Shown: positions 52,422 through 61,035, counted from the stretch's first letter. The stretch: DNA of 64,000 nt from Flavipsychrobacter sp. (GCA_024508935.1 JANINW010000006.1:394663-458662); one strand, 5' to 3'. Numbers and translations are program-made. The notes: generated from the sequence alone by a model not told the origin.

Positions 52422-54311
52422 TTAAGGACGTTCGCCGTTGAGGAATATCCTGCACCACCATTCAAAATTCATAAAGCTCCATATCAGCAAACGGTGGTTG
52501 ATATGCTGTTCGGTATGCTCCTTCACTATCTGCCGTATATAGTCCTGGTTTATGAACTCACCCGAGACCAGCTTTTTATCCAGCAGCAGTGTTCTTATAT
52601 ATTGAGCATTTTCTCCGCGATACCAACTCTCGTCAGGCGCAGAAAAGCCTTGTTTATTTCTATTAATGATACGCTCCGGCAAATAGCCCATCATTGCTTT
52701 ACGCAGTACATTCTTCCCATCATCAAACTCCTGGTATTGTCTTAACTTATTACCAAGTGCATTTTCGTCCACCCGCTTCATGTATTGCAGGTTGCCCAGT
52801 TTATGCCTTACGGGTATTTTTTGGGCTAAACTTACCAGGTCATTATCCAGGAAAGGGAAACGTTCTTCAAGGCCATTGGCCATTGACAGCTTATCACCTA
52901 CTAATAGTAGGCCCGGTAAAAATGTTTTTATTTCGAAATACAGGCTGTTATTTATATGCTCTTCTGGCGTGGTGTATTTCAGCTTATCGTTGAAGGTGAA
53001 TACCCTTTCAAACACTTTCCGTGGTTCGCTTATATCTATATTTTTGAACGTAGGGGCACTGAATAATTTTTGCTTATCATCATCCTCCACCAGCCTTTGC
53101 CAGAAACTATAATAGTTATCAAAGAAAGCAGATTGGTTCAGTGACTGATGTACGCGGTAATACCTCCAGGGGTATCCACCATATAATTCATCGCCCCCTG
53201 TGCCCTGCAGGCATACTTTTACAAATTTGGAAGCCAGCCTACTGATGTAGTAGTTTGGGTAACTCATACCCACACGCAGATCCTCCAGGTGGTATACCAC
53301 TCTTGGCAAAGACCAGCTAAGATCGCCGGCGTTAATCACCTGTTCGTAATGCTCTGTTTTAAAATGATTAGCCATCACTTCTGCATCCAGGCGTTCATCG
53401 TATTTAGACTCGACACCTGTTACTTCAGACATTTCGAACCCAGCAGTAAATGTGGACATCCTACCGACATGCTTTGATGCGATGGCAGTAATAGAACCTG
53501 AATCCATACCGCCGGACAAATAAGAACCTACCGGTACGTCTGCTATCATCTGGCGAGAAACAGCTTTTTCAAATGCAGCCTTAGTAAGACTTACCGCATC
53601 CTCAAAACCCATTTGTTCATCAGGCTTTGTAAAGTCATAATCCCACCAGGAATAGTGCTTTACATAAGTAGAATCGGAAGTAACCTTTACTGTATTGGCC
53701 GGCGGCAGCATAGTGACACCGCTAAACAGGGTATTGTAAGTAAAAACGTTTTGGAAAGTGAAATATTGGTTCAGCGCATCGTAGTCTACGGCTATCTTAT
53801 AATCCGGATGCCTGGTAATAGCTTTGATCTCTGATGCAAATACCAATGACCTCCCGTTAAACCAATAGTATAAAGGCTTTACGCCAAACCTATCGCGGCT
53901 GAAATAAAGTGCTTCCTCTTTTTTGTTCCATGCTGCTACTGCAAACATGCCATTGAGGCGCTGGAAGAAATCCGGCCCGTAAGCAGCCAGGCCTTCTACA
54001 ATTACTTCTGTATCTGTTTTAGATACAAAAGAATGACCAAGTGCCTGCAATTCCTGTTTCAACTCCAGGAAATTATAAATACAGCCATTGAATACTACCA
54101 CCCATTCATCGTTCTTCGATGTCATAGGCTGTGCCCCCATGGCAGATACATCCAGTATAGCCAAACGCCTGTGTGCTAGCCCTATTTGGTCTTTCACAAA
54201 AAAACCTTCTCCATCAGGGCCGCGGTGTGCTATCACCGCAGCCATCTGCTGTACCTGGTTCAGTGCAACGGGTTGCTTATTTAAATTAAATATGCCGGCT
54301 ATTCCGCACAT
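52422..54311 (-). CDS. asnB: asparagine synthase (glutamine-hydrolysing) family protein
   Basis: A 629-residue AsnB-type enzyme with both domains intact. MCGIAGIF supplies Cys2, with AHRGPDGEGFF, HRRLAILD and FNGCIYNFLEL in the glutaminase half; the synthetase half has VGSYLSGGMDSGSITAIASK and GTGGDELYGGYPWRYYR. It could amidate the carboxyl of a uronic acid made by the TviB/WbpO-type dehydrogenase. It is the second complete copy in the operon, 4 nt after an aminotransferase gene. Confidence 0.9.
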   Translation of the reverse strand: MCGIAGIFNLNKQPVALNQVQQMAAVIAHRGPDGEGFFVKDQIGLAHRRLAILDVSAMGAQPMTSKNDEWVVVFNGCIYNFLELKQELQALGHSFVSKTDTEVIVEGLAAYGPDFFQRLNGMFAVAAWNKKEEALYFSRDRFGVKPLYYWFNGRSLVFASEIKAITRHPDYKIAVDYDALNQYFTFQNVFTYNTLFSGVTMLPPANTVKVTSDSTYVKHYSWWDYDFTKPDEQMGFEDAVSLTKAAFEKAVSRQMIADVPVGSYLSGGMDSGSITAIASKHVGRMSTFTAGFEMSEVTGVESKYDERLDAEVMANHFKTEHYEQVINAGDLSWSLPRVVYHLEDLRVGMSYPNYYISRLASKFVKVCLQGTGGDELYGGYPWRYYRVHQSLNQSAFFDNYYSFWQRLVEDDDKQKLFSAPTFKNIDISEPRKVFERVFTFNDKLKYTTPEEHINNSLYFEIKTFLPGLLLVGDKLSMANGLEERFPFLDNDLVSLAQKIPVRHKLGNLQYMKRVDENALGNKLRQYQEFDDGKNVLRKAMMGYLPERIINRNKQGFSAPDESWYRGENAQYIRTLLLDKKLVSGEFINQDYIRQIVKEHTEQHINHRLLIWSFMNFEWWCRIFLNGERP

Positions 54312-54315
54312 ACAG

Positions 54316-55464
54316 TTATAAACCTTTTATCAGGTTGGCTACATATTCATAGTCTTCGCTGCTCATCATATTATACAGCGGTATAGACATAGAATATTCA
54401 TTTGCTGCAAACGCTCCCGGAAAATCCTGCGGGGCTATGTTATATGTTTTTGAATAATACCCCAGCATATGTACAGCATGTGTACCCGGGCGCGTGCTTA
54501 CGCCATGCTGCTGCAGGTATTCCATAATATCGTTACGTTTCATGGGTGCTTTTGTTTCGTCTATAAACAAAACATAAGACTGCCAGCCATGCTTATATCT
54601 TTCATCATAAACAGGGGTGCGAAACCATTCAATATTCTTGAACTGTTCGTTATAATAAGCAGCCCATTTACTGCGCTCATCAATAAACCTGTCCAGCTTT
54701 TTTATCTGCACTACACCCACCGCACCTTGTATATCTGTCATCCGGTAGTTATAGCCCACCATGTCAAACTCGGGCAATATATATGGGCGTGGGCCTTTGT
54801 GTCTTTGTTCTTCAGAAATGGAAGCACCATGATTGCGTAAACGGTTCAATGTTTCGGCCAGTGCATCATCATTGGTTGTGAGCATACCACCTTCACCTGT
54901 GGTCACCGACTTACGCGGATGAAATGAAAAGCAACCTATATCTCCTAAACTACCGGCAGGGTTTCCGTTAAGTGCTGCACCGGCCGCACAGGCACCGTCT
55001 TCAACAATTTTAAGTTGCGGTGCTATAGCTTTTATCTTATCTACATCAGCACACAAGCCAAACAGGTGAACCGGGATAATGGCTTTTGTTTTAGGACTTA
55101 TCTTTTCTTTCAGCTGCTCTACATCTATATTAAATGTAACGGGGTCTATATCTATAAACACAGGGGTTGCTCCACAATACACTACTGCATTGGCGGTAGA
55201 TATCCATGTAAATGCAGGTACTATTACTTCATCACCGGCTTTAACGCCCAGCGCTACCAGCGCGAGGTGCAGTGCAGTAGTGCAGTTAGAGACTGCCAGC
55301 GCATGCTTTACATTATGCCTTTTTGCAAACAACTCTTCAAATTCCTTCACCTTGGGGCCCTGGGTTATCCACCCGCTGAAGATGGGTTCTTTTGTAGCCT
55401 CCCATTCTTCCTGCCCCATGCTGGGTATAGAAATAGGTATGTTCCTTTTTATCGTTGTTTCCAC
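54316..55464 (-). CDS. DegT/DnrJ/EryC1/StrS sugar aminotransferase
   Basis: A 382-residue PLP enzyme. The PLP lysine is probably Lys185 in CFSFHPRKSVTTGEGG, and IVEDGACAAGA holds the pyridine-binding Asp. FSGWITQGPKVKEFEELF and VSNCTTALHLALVALGVKAG are family hallmarks, and the sequence recalls perosamine-synthetase-like enzymes. It would aminate a 4-keto (or 3-keto) sugar nucleotide. It is preceded by an epimerase/dehydratase gene (20-nt gap), which might make its substrate, and is distinct from the copy at the end of the operon. Confidence 0.92.
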   Translation of the reverse strand: METTIKRNIPISIPSMGQEEWEATKEPIFSGWITQGPKVKEFEELFAKRHNVKHALAVSNCTTALHLALVALGVKAGDEVIVPAFTWISTANAVVYCGATPVFIDIDPVTFNIDVEQLKEKISPKTKAIIPVHLFGLCADVDKIKAIAPQLKIVEDGACAAGAALNGNPAGSLGDIGCFSFHPRKSVTTGEGGMLTTNDDALAETLNRLRNHGASISEEQRHKGPRPYILPEFDMVGYNYRMTDIQGAVGVVQIKKLDRFIDERSKWAAYYNEQFKNIEWFRTPVYDERYKHGWQSYVLFIDETKAPMKRNDIMEYLQQHGVSTRPGTHAVHMLGYYSKTYNIAPQDFPGAFAANEYSMSIPLYNMMSSEDYEYVANLIKGL

Positions 55465-55484
55465 GGTTTTCTTATTTATTGCGC

Positions 55485-56468
55485 TTAAACAAATTCGCGC
55501 ACACGCTGTGCGTCACGCCATTCTATAAGCTTACGCAAACCGTCTTCCAGTGAGTATTTGTACACAAAGCCCAGTTCCTCTTCTGCTTTCTTCCTTGAGC
55601 CTATCCGGTTTTTCACCAGTGCGCGTGCATCATCTTCGCTATATGGCTTGTAGATCACGTGCAGGTCAGACGCTTTCAGTGTCAGGATGGTATCGCACAG
55701 TTCCTTGATAGTCGTTTGCACTTCAGTGCCTACGTTATAAAAACCATAATTCACATCAGACAGCAAAGCCTGTACATTGCAGCGGGCTATGTCTTCTACA
55801 TAAATAAAATCGTATGCCTGTGTACCATCCCCGTTTATTTCGGGTTGTTCATTCGCATCTATTTTATTCAGCATGATAGGTACTACACCACTATATACCG
55901 CATGTTGGTCTTGTCCAGGCCCGTACACATTCATATACCGCAGGCCGACAACATTCAAACCATACCGGTCGTTGAAGGCTGTGCACATCGCTTCGCCCGA
56001 TATTTTAGTAGCACCGTAAAAATTCTTGTTATTGAATGGATGGTCTTCTGTCATCGGCACTTCTACTGCATCCCCGTATACCGATGCTGAAGAAGAATAT
56101 ATCAGCTTCTTTACATTGTGCTTCACACATGCTTCCAGTACATTGAAAGTACCGCCGATATTCACGTCAAATGCGGTACGCGGGAAATCTTTGCAATGCA
56201 GCAGCCACATAGCCGCCAGGTGAAACACATAGTCAACACCTTCAAAGGCTTTGTCCATTACATCCGTCTCGCGTATATCTCCGCCATAGGGATAGATATA
56301 ACAGCGTTCGTCCTGCAGGCAATCTTTTATATTTTCTTGCTTACCACGGGTGAAGTTGTCGTAAATGATCACTTTTTTCACATCATGCTTTAGCAATTCG
56401 CGTACTACATAGCTGCCAATAAAACCGGCGCCGCCTATTACAAGTATTTTCGAATTCTTAATGTCCAT
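55485..56468 (-). CDS. NAD-dependent epimerase/dehydratase (nucleotide-sugar SDR)
   Basis: A 327-residue extended SDR. NAD site ILVIGGAGFIGSYVVRELL, then YGGDIRETDVM, FHLAAMWLLHCKDFPRTAFD, and the catalytic Tyr151-x-x-x-Lys155 in FYGATKISGEA with a Ser/Thr-rich YSSSASVYG before it. NVYGPGQDQHAVYSGVVPIM and AYDFIYVEDIARCNVQAL complete the family pattern. It could be a 4-epimerase or a dehydratase/decarboxylase-type enzyme; sequence alone does not decide. It is the first biosynthetic gene after upxY (18-nt gap). Confidence 0.9.
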   Translation of the reverse strand: MDIKNSKILVIGGAGFIGSYVVRELLKHDVKKVIIYDNFTRGKQENIKDCLQDERCYIYPYGGDIRETDVMDKAFEGVDYVFHLAAMWLLHCKDFPRTAFDVNIGGTFNVLEACVKHNVKKLIYSSSASVYGDAVEVPMTEDHPFNNKNFYGATKISGEAMCTAFNDRYGLNVVGLRYMNVYGPGQDQHAVYSGVVPIMLNKIDANEQPEINGDGTQAYDFIYVEDIARCNVQALLSDVNYGFYNVGTEVQTTIKELCDTILTLKASDLHVIYKPYSEDDARALVKNRIGSRKKAEEELGFVYKYSLEDGLRKLIEWRDAQRVREFV

Positions 56469-56486
56469 ATAAAAATGGTTAGGAGT

Positions 56487-56978
56487 TTATTTGCCGGATA
56501 ATGATTGTACAGGCAATGTTGCAACCAGGTTCATTCCCAGCATGTTCAAATATAGGGTAGCCTTATTACCTTTCACTCTTGTAACCACTCCTTCACTACC
56601 CTTTAACACACCCTCTGTTACCGATACCTTCTGGCCTTCTTTTATATCAACAGTTATTTCCGCATTTTTATAGGCTTCCAGGAAATCGCGTATCGCTTTT
56701 ATTTCCCGGTCCCTTACTATACCCGGCTTTCCTGCCCACCACAAAAACCGTACTGCGCCCGGCGTTTCCAATATGCCTGTTGCTTGTTCTTTATAATTTT
56801 CGAGCGAAACAAATATGTAAGAAGTAAACACGGGTTCAATTACTTTCTTCTTCCTGTCGCTCCACTGCTTGATTACTTCACGCTGCGGACAATATACTTC
56901 TACACCTTTGTCTGCCAGCAGGCTGGTGACCTTTTTTTCATTCCTGGGTTTAGTATATAACACGAACCAGGGCATCAT
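56487..56978 (-). CDS. upxY: UpxY-type transcription antitermination protein (NusG paralogue)
   Basis: A 163-residue NusG-like protein. The NGN domain starts WFVLYTKPRNEKKVTSLLAD and includes EVYCPQREVIKQWSDRKKKV and EPVFTSYIFVSLE. A KOW domain follows (KVSVTEGVLKGSEGVVTRVK). In Bacteroides, UpxY proteins bind the leader transcripts of their own capsule operons and prevent early termination over the long operon. Here it sits at the head of a ~43-kb gene string, overlapping the HTH protein gene by 4 nt. Its own-operon specificity is inferred from position. Confidence 0.94.
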   Translation of the reverse strand: MMPWFVLYTKPRNEKKVTSLLADKGVEVYCPQREVIKQWSDRKKKVIEPVFTSYIFVSLENYKEQATGILETPGAVRFLWWAGKPGIVRDREIKAIRDFLEAYKNAEITVDIKEGQKVSVTEGVLKGSEGVVTRVKGNKATLYLNMLGMNLVATLPVQSLSGK

Positions 56979-57514
56979 TTATTATTTTCCCAAAGCAATA
57001 AATACTTTGTATCGGGCTTTACAGGCTGCTGCAATGCATCCCATTCATCAGCTGTATAGGTAATGAAACGTACCTTGCGGTCTATAAGCTTCTCTGCCTT
57101 GCCCACCATCGTTACCAGGTATTCTTTATCTATATCACCCACAAATACCAGGTCTATAATGCCGGTATCGCGCCCTTTTGCATAGTCACCTGTCAGGTAC
57201 AGCTTATCCAGCTTACCCATCCGGTTAATGACCACTTCTATAATACGGTCAATGCCAATATACTTCAGCATAATATTCCGCACATCTCCAAACAGGGGAT
57301 GGCGGTCATTCGCTTTATATATTTTTTTATTACCCTGGCTCTCGGATACCAGCATGCCTGCGTCTTCAAAGCGGTTCAGCTCTACACGTATGGCATTCGT
57401 ACTCTCGTCAAATTCATCGGCCAATCCACGCAAATAAGCGGTAGTGTTTGGATTGAGAAAAAAACGCAGTAATAATTTGATTCGGGTCCGGGAAGAAATT
57501 AATGCTTCCAGCAT
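56975..57514 (-). CDS. winged-helix protein with degenerate nucleotidyltransferase domain
   Basis: A 179-residue protein of two parts. Residues ~1-70 form a winged helix (SRTRIKLLLRFFLNPNTTAY, STNAIRVELNRFEDAGMLVS, GNKKIYKAND). Residues ~100-179 resemble the small MNT nucleotidyltransferase fold. The active-site stretch is altered: G109-D-Y-A-K-G114 replaces GSxAxG, and only Asp121 of the DxD pair remains. It may be a regulator using a dead enzyme as sensor. It is the first gene of the polysaccharide operon and shares 4 nt with upxY. Homologues I recall sit in similar places, but no function is established to my knowledge. Confidence 0.72.
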   Translation of the reverse strand: MLEALISSRTRIKLLLRFFLNPNTTAYLRGLADEFDESTNAIRVELNRFEDAGMLVSESQGNKKIYKANDRHPLFGDVRNIMLKYIGIDRIIEVVINRMGKLDKLYLTGDYAKGRDTGIIDLVFVGDIDKEYLVTMVGKAEKLIDRKVRFITYTADEWDALQQPVKPDTKYLLLWENNK

Positions 57515-57547
57515 AAAGAAATAAATTATCCTCTTTTTGATAAGGGC

Positions 57548-57609
57548 AAGGCTTCGCCTTTGTCAGTCACATACATTTTGACTAACAATGAGTAATTTTT
57601 TTACTCATT
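57548..57609 (-). promoter_or_regulatory. structured leader of the polysaccharide operon
   Basis: Three consecutive inverted repeats lie between the likely promoter and the first start codon: a 9-bp perfect stem with 5-nt loop (57587-57609), AGTCA/TGACT with a 9-nt spacer (57565-57583), and AAGGC/GCCTT with a 3-nt loop (57548-57560). Such a leader would suit UpxY or regulator binding. Confidence 0.4.
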
Positions 57610-57617
57610 CTATACAA

Positions 57618-57649
57618 CAAAAATAAACCTTAATAGCTGGAAAATGAAA
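57618..57649 (-). promoter_or_regulatory. putative promoter of the ~43-kb polysaccharide operon
   Basis: On the minus strand TATTTTTG (57625-57618) matches TAnnTTTG exactly; TTTC (57649-57646), one mismatch from TTTG, is 20 nt upstream. Transcription would start near 57611, just before the first leader hairpin. Confidence 0.5.
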
Positions 57650-57676
57650 TAAATCTGCCATTTATTATATAAAATA

Positions 57677-57702
57677 AAAAGCGCAGTTTATGCTACGCTT
57701 TT
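57677..57702 (-). terminator. rho-independent terminator after the CBS-nucleotidyltransferase gene
   Basis: In the minus-strand RNA a 10-bp stem (one G-U pair) with a 6-nt loop is followed by UUUUUAUUUU. It lies 31 nt beyond the stop at 57734 and separates the upstream gene group from the polysaccharide operon. Confidence 0.75.
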
Positions 57703-57733
57703 GACAATAATAATAAATATAAAACGCTGAAAA

Positions 57734-58786
57734 TCAAATTCTTATATGCTTAATGTCTTCCTGTGCCTTTTTAAAATCTTCATGCTTACCAATATCCAGC
57801 CAATAACCCAATATTGGAAACGATATTAATTTCCTGTTTTGAGCTATGAGTGCATCCATAAGATCGGTCACATTATAAAACTGGTTATGTGGAACCAGCG
57901 ATAACAACTCTTTACGAATAAGATAAATCCCTGCATTGGAGTAGTAAGTATACCGTGGTTTTTCTTTCAGCGAATTGACAAAATTGCCGCCATCTACTTC
58001 CAGCACACCATATGGCACTTCCACATGATAACTTGTTGTAGCAATAGCCATGTCTGCCCCGGTACGAATGAACGTCTGGAAGAAACCATCAAAGTCTATA
58101 TCAGTAAGCACATCCGAATTCATTACCATGATATAGTCTTGTTCAAACGGTTCTGCAAGCTTAACCGACCCTAATGTGCCCAGAGGTTTGTCTTCATGTA
58201 TATAGTTGATATTAACCCCCTTGTCGCTGCCATCTTTGAAATAACTGATGATATTATCGGCCAGGTAGTTCACACTGATGTAAATATTCTTTACGCCGTA
58301 GCGGATGAGTCGGTCTATATTATGCTCCAGTATAGGTTTATCGCCTACATGCAGCATAGGCTTAGGTGTATTTTCTGTAAGCGGCATTAATCTTTGCCCG
58401 CGCCCCCCCGCCATTATTACCACGTCTGCCGGCACTACCGACTGCAGCACGGTGAGGTTCAGCACGTTGACAATAACCATATCATTGTCAACTACCGGTA
58501 TTACCAGGAAGTTTTTCTTACGCAACTCGTTGATATCGGTAAGATGCAATTCGCTTTCCCTGATAAAGAGCGGCTCAGGTTGTATGTACTCCAGTAAAGA
58601 ATTATTGAAATCAAGACCTTTTATAAAACCACGACGCAGGTCACCATCCGTCAGCGAGCCCAAAAGCCTGTGATGATCGTCTGCTACCAGCAGTATAGGG
58701 TCTTTTTTCATGTCATTGAGTTTTATCAATGCATCCCTTACAGACTGGTGCCGGTAAATAATATGTCTCTCTACATTAAGATTCAT
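57734..58786 (-). CDS. CBS-domain sugar nucleotidyltransferase (PtmE/HddC-like)
   Basis: A 350-residue protein. Two CBS motifs occupy residues ~1-120 (VRDALIKLNDMKKDPILLVA; LLGSLTDGDLRRGFIKGLD; LTDINELRKKNFLVIPVVDN). A nucleotidyltransferase domain follows: VIMAGGRGQRLMPLTENTPK, PMLHVGDKPILEHNIDRLI, GTLGSVKLAEPF, VMNSDVLTDIDF. This order matches PtmE, which makes GDP-glucosamine for legionaminic acid in Campylobacter, and related enzymes activating sugar-1-phosphates. A LegC-type aminotransferase gene lies next upstream (98-nt gap). The nucleotide and sugar are not certain. Confidence 0.88.
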   Translation of the reverse strand: MNLNVERHIIYRHQSVRDALIKLNDMKKDPILLVADDHHRLLGSLTDGDLRRGFIKGLDFNNSLLEYIQPEPLFIRESELHLTDINELRKKNFLVIPVVDNDMVIVNVLNLTVLQSVVPADVVIMAGGRGQRLMPLTENTPKPMLHVGDKPILEHNIDRLIRYGVKNIYISVNYLADNIISYFKDGSDKGVNINYIHEDKPLGTLGSVKLAEPFEQDYIMVMNSDVLTDIDFDGFFQTFIRTGADMAIATTSYHVEVPYGVLEVDGGNFVNSLKEKPRYTYYSNAGIYLIRKELLSLVPHNQFYNVTDLMDALIAQNRKLISFPILGYWLDIGKHEDFKKAQEDIKHIRI

Positions 58787-58884
58787 GGCGGTGCTTAATT
58801 GTATCTATATGCAAGTTAATACCCGTAATTACAATTACTAGGTTTACACCCTGCAATAACATTCAGAAAACAATTAAATTTCCC

Positions 58885-60027
58885 TTAAGGCCGGTAGCTG
58901 CTGGGAATGTTTACCACACGTTGTTCCAGCCATTCGGCATTATCCAGCGGCCCGCACAGGCACTGTTCATACATAGGCAACTTATTCATCAGCTGCCATA
59001 TAGGCCGTGTCATTACTTTTTGCCCGTTAGTAGCTTCAAGGAATGCATTGCGCTCTTCCAGGTTATTCAGCACTACTGTATTCAGCCAATAATTTGCTTT
59101 TGTACCGGGTAATTCCGTTACAAAACGTATAGGTTCACTACTAAAATAAGAATCGTAAAGATGTGCCAGCTCTCTTTTGTTTTCTAATATCTGTGGCAGT
59201 ATTTCCAGCTGTGCGCATGCTACAGCAGCATTGAGATTGGGCATACGGTAATTATAGCCTACAGCATCGTGTACAAACTCGTAGGAATGCGGGATCTTAG
59301 CCGTAGTGGAAAGATGTTTTGCCAGTTTGGCCACGTCATCATTATCGGTAACAATAGCACCACCACCACCACAGGTAACCGTTTTATTGCCGTTAAAACT
59401 AAAAGTACCTAACAGCCCGAAGGTGCCGCTATGCTTACCATCTACATAACTGCCTAATGATTCGGCAGCATCTTCAACCAGTGCAATATTATATGCTTCG
59501 CAAATAGCTGCTATCTCTTCTATACGGACAGGGAAACCAAATGTGTGCATAGGCACACACGCAGCTATTCTGCGGCTACTATGCTTGTTTATTGTAACAC
59601 CGTTCTCTTTTACTGTATGTTCTTTCAGAAAAGCAGATAAAGCCCCAGGGGACATGCCCATTGTATCCTTATCAACATCTACAAACACGGGAACACCCCC
59701 TGCATGTGTAATGGCATTGGCAGTAGCTACAAAAGTAAGCGGCTGTGTGATCACTTCTTCATCGCGCTTTACGCCTGCAACTATCAGCGCCAGGTGCAGT
59801 GCTGTAGTACCATTAGTGATAGCTATAGCATGTTTGGCACCGGTTATTTCTGCCATCATATCTTCAAAGCGGTTTACATACGCACCAACAGAAGATACAA
59901 ATGTAGAATCGATGGTATCGAGCAGGTATTTCTTTTCATTGCCGCCAAACCAGGGGGCGTGCAAAGGCACAAATGCTTCAGGTGTATTGAAGGTATCGCG
60001 GATGAATTGGATGACAGGCTTATACAT
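58885..60027 (-). CDS. LegC-type sugar aminotransferase (DegT/DnrJ/EryC1/StrS family)
   Basis: A 380-residue PLP enzyme. The N-terminal FIRDTFNTPEAFVPLHAPWF, GGNEKKYLLDTIDSTFVSSV and GAYVNRFED stretches are typical of the LegC group. The PLP lysine is probably Lys215 in FSFNGNKTVTCGGGGA, and ALVEDAAESLGSY holds the Asp. LegC aminates a GDP- or UDP-4-keto-6-deoxy-GlcNAc at C4. It overlaps the epimerase gene by 8 nt. No NeuB/LegI-type synthase was found in the window, so a complete legionaminate pathway is not shown. Confidence 0.9.
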   Translation of the reverse strand: MYKPVIQFIRDTFNTPEAFVPLHAPWFGGNEKKYLLDTIDSTFVSSVGAYVNRFEDMMAEITGAKHAIAITNGTTALHLALIVAGVKRDEEVITQPLTFVATANAITHAGGVPVFVDVDKDTMGMSPGALSAFLKEHTVKENGVTINKHSSRRIAACVPMHTFGFPVRIEEIAAICEAYNIALVEDAAESLGSYVDGKHSGTFGLLGTFSFNGNKTVTCGGGGAIVTDNDDVAKLAKHLSTTAKIPHSYEFVHDAVGYNYRMPNLNAAVACAQLEILPQILENKRELAHLYDSYFSSEPIRFVTELPGTKANYWLNTVVLNNLEERNAFLEATNGQKVMTRPIWQLMNKLPMYEQCLCGPLDNAEWLEQRVVNIPSSYRP

Positions 60028-60997
60028 TCTTGTATTTATTATCGTCGGGGTTTAAGATAAATCCATCATCCAATACCTTCACTATCTGTTTGATACCGTC
60101 CGGCACCTTAAACATCAACTCAAAACCTAGTTTATTTTTTATTTTTTCAAAGGCCACACGATAATCGCGCGGGTCTTCATTCTTTGAAACATATTTTATC
60201 TGTGCATCCGGCAATATCTTTTTCACTTCGTCCACTATCATTTTCTTCTGGTAGTTCTCTGAAGTATCGCCTACATTGAACACGTCAAAAGACACCAGTT
60301 CAGCCGGTGCTTCAATAACCGTGACTACAGAACGGGCCAGGTCGTACACATGGCAGTATGGACGCCAAAACTGTTCACCAAATATCACCAACTCGCGGCC
60401 CAGTGCCAGCTCTTTTGCAAATTCATTCACTGTCAGGTCGAAGCGCGGCCTGAGCGATAAACCATACACCGTAGAGAAGCGCAGGCAGGTAGGCTTGCAA
60501 GCATTGTCTTTAGGCTGCGACATTAGGAATTGCTCTACGGCTACTTTCGTTTCCGCATACAGGGAAACAGGTGCCAGTTTAGACTCTTCAGTCACAAACT
60601 GGTTTGGGTCTTCCATTTTGCCATAATTGCTGCAGGTAGAAGCAAATACAAATTTCTTCACGCCCATTTCATTGGCAACGTTATATAATAATTGGCTTCC
60701 TTCCAGGTTGGTAGAGCGCGCCAATTCAGGGTGTTTGGCACATGCCGGGTCGCCCACAATAGCTGCCAGGTGTGCTACACAATCAATCCCTTCCATAGCT
60801 TTCCGCACATCAGCTTCATTGCGTATATCGCCTTTTACAAAATCAAAATCCGGCTCATTCAGCAGGTCTATAATAGGTTCCCCGCCATACATCAGGTTGT
60901 CCAGTACACGTACTTTGAAACCCTTATCCAGCAATTGCCTTACAAGAACAGAGCCTATATAACCGGCTCCACCGGTAACTAATATTTTCTGAGACAT
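60020..60997 (-). CDS. NAD-dependent epimerase/dehydratase (nucleotide-sugar SDR)
   Basis: A 325-residue extended SDR. NAD site ILVTGGAGYIGSVLVRQLL; FVKGDIRNEADV; AHLAAIVGDPACAKHPE; ASTCSNYG; catalytic Tyr147-x-x-x-Lys151 in SLYAETKVAVEQF. The AAIVGDPACA and STCSNYG segments recall a subgroup of epimerases often found beside aminotransferases and nucleotidyltransferases in surface-glycan loci. It overlaps the LegC-type gene by 8 nt. It could supply that enzyme's keto-sugar substrate or epimerise a related sugar. Confidence 0.9.
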   Translation of the reverse strand: MSQKILVTGGAGYIGSVLVRQLLDKGFKVRVLDNLMYGGEPIIDLLNEPDFDFVKGDIRNEADVRKAMEGIDCVAHLAAIVGDPACAKHPELARSTNLEGSQLLYNVANEMGVKKFVFASTCSNYGKMEDPNQFVTEESKLAPVSLYAETKVAVEQFLMSQPKDNACKPTCLRFSTVYGLSLRPRFDLTVNEFAKELALGRELVIFGEQFWRPYCHVYDLARSVVTVIEAPAELVSFDVFNVGDTSENYQKKMIVDEVKKILPDAQIKYVSKNEDPRDYRVAFEKIKNKLGFELMFKVPDGIKQIVKVLDDGFILNPDDNKYKNV

Positions 60998-61035
60998 ATA
61001 AAATGATGATAGTTGTATCGGTTAAATGATACCGG

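Noticed and set aside
57734-60997. Complete legionaminic or pseudaminic acid pathway
   Set aside because: Only PtmE-like and LegC-like steps plus an SDR are present; no NeuB/LegI-type synthase or CMP-transferase occurs in the window.
61016-61033. GTATC / GATAC inverted repeat ahead of the 60,020-60,997 gene as an operator
   Set aside because: The arms are only 5 bp, there is no regulator nearby, and such repeats are expected by chance in AT-rich gaps.
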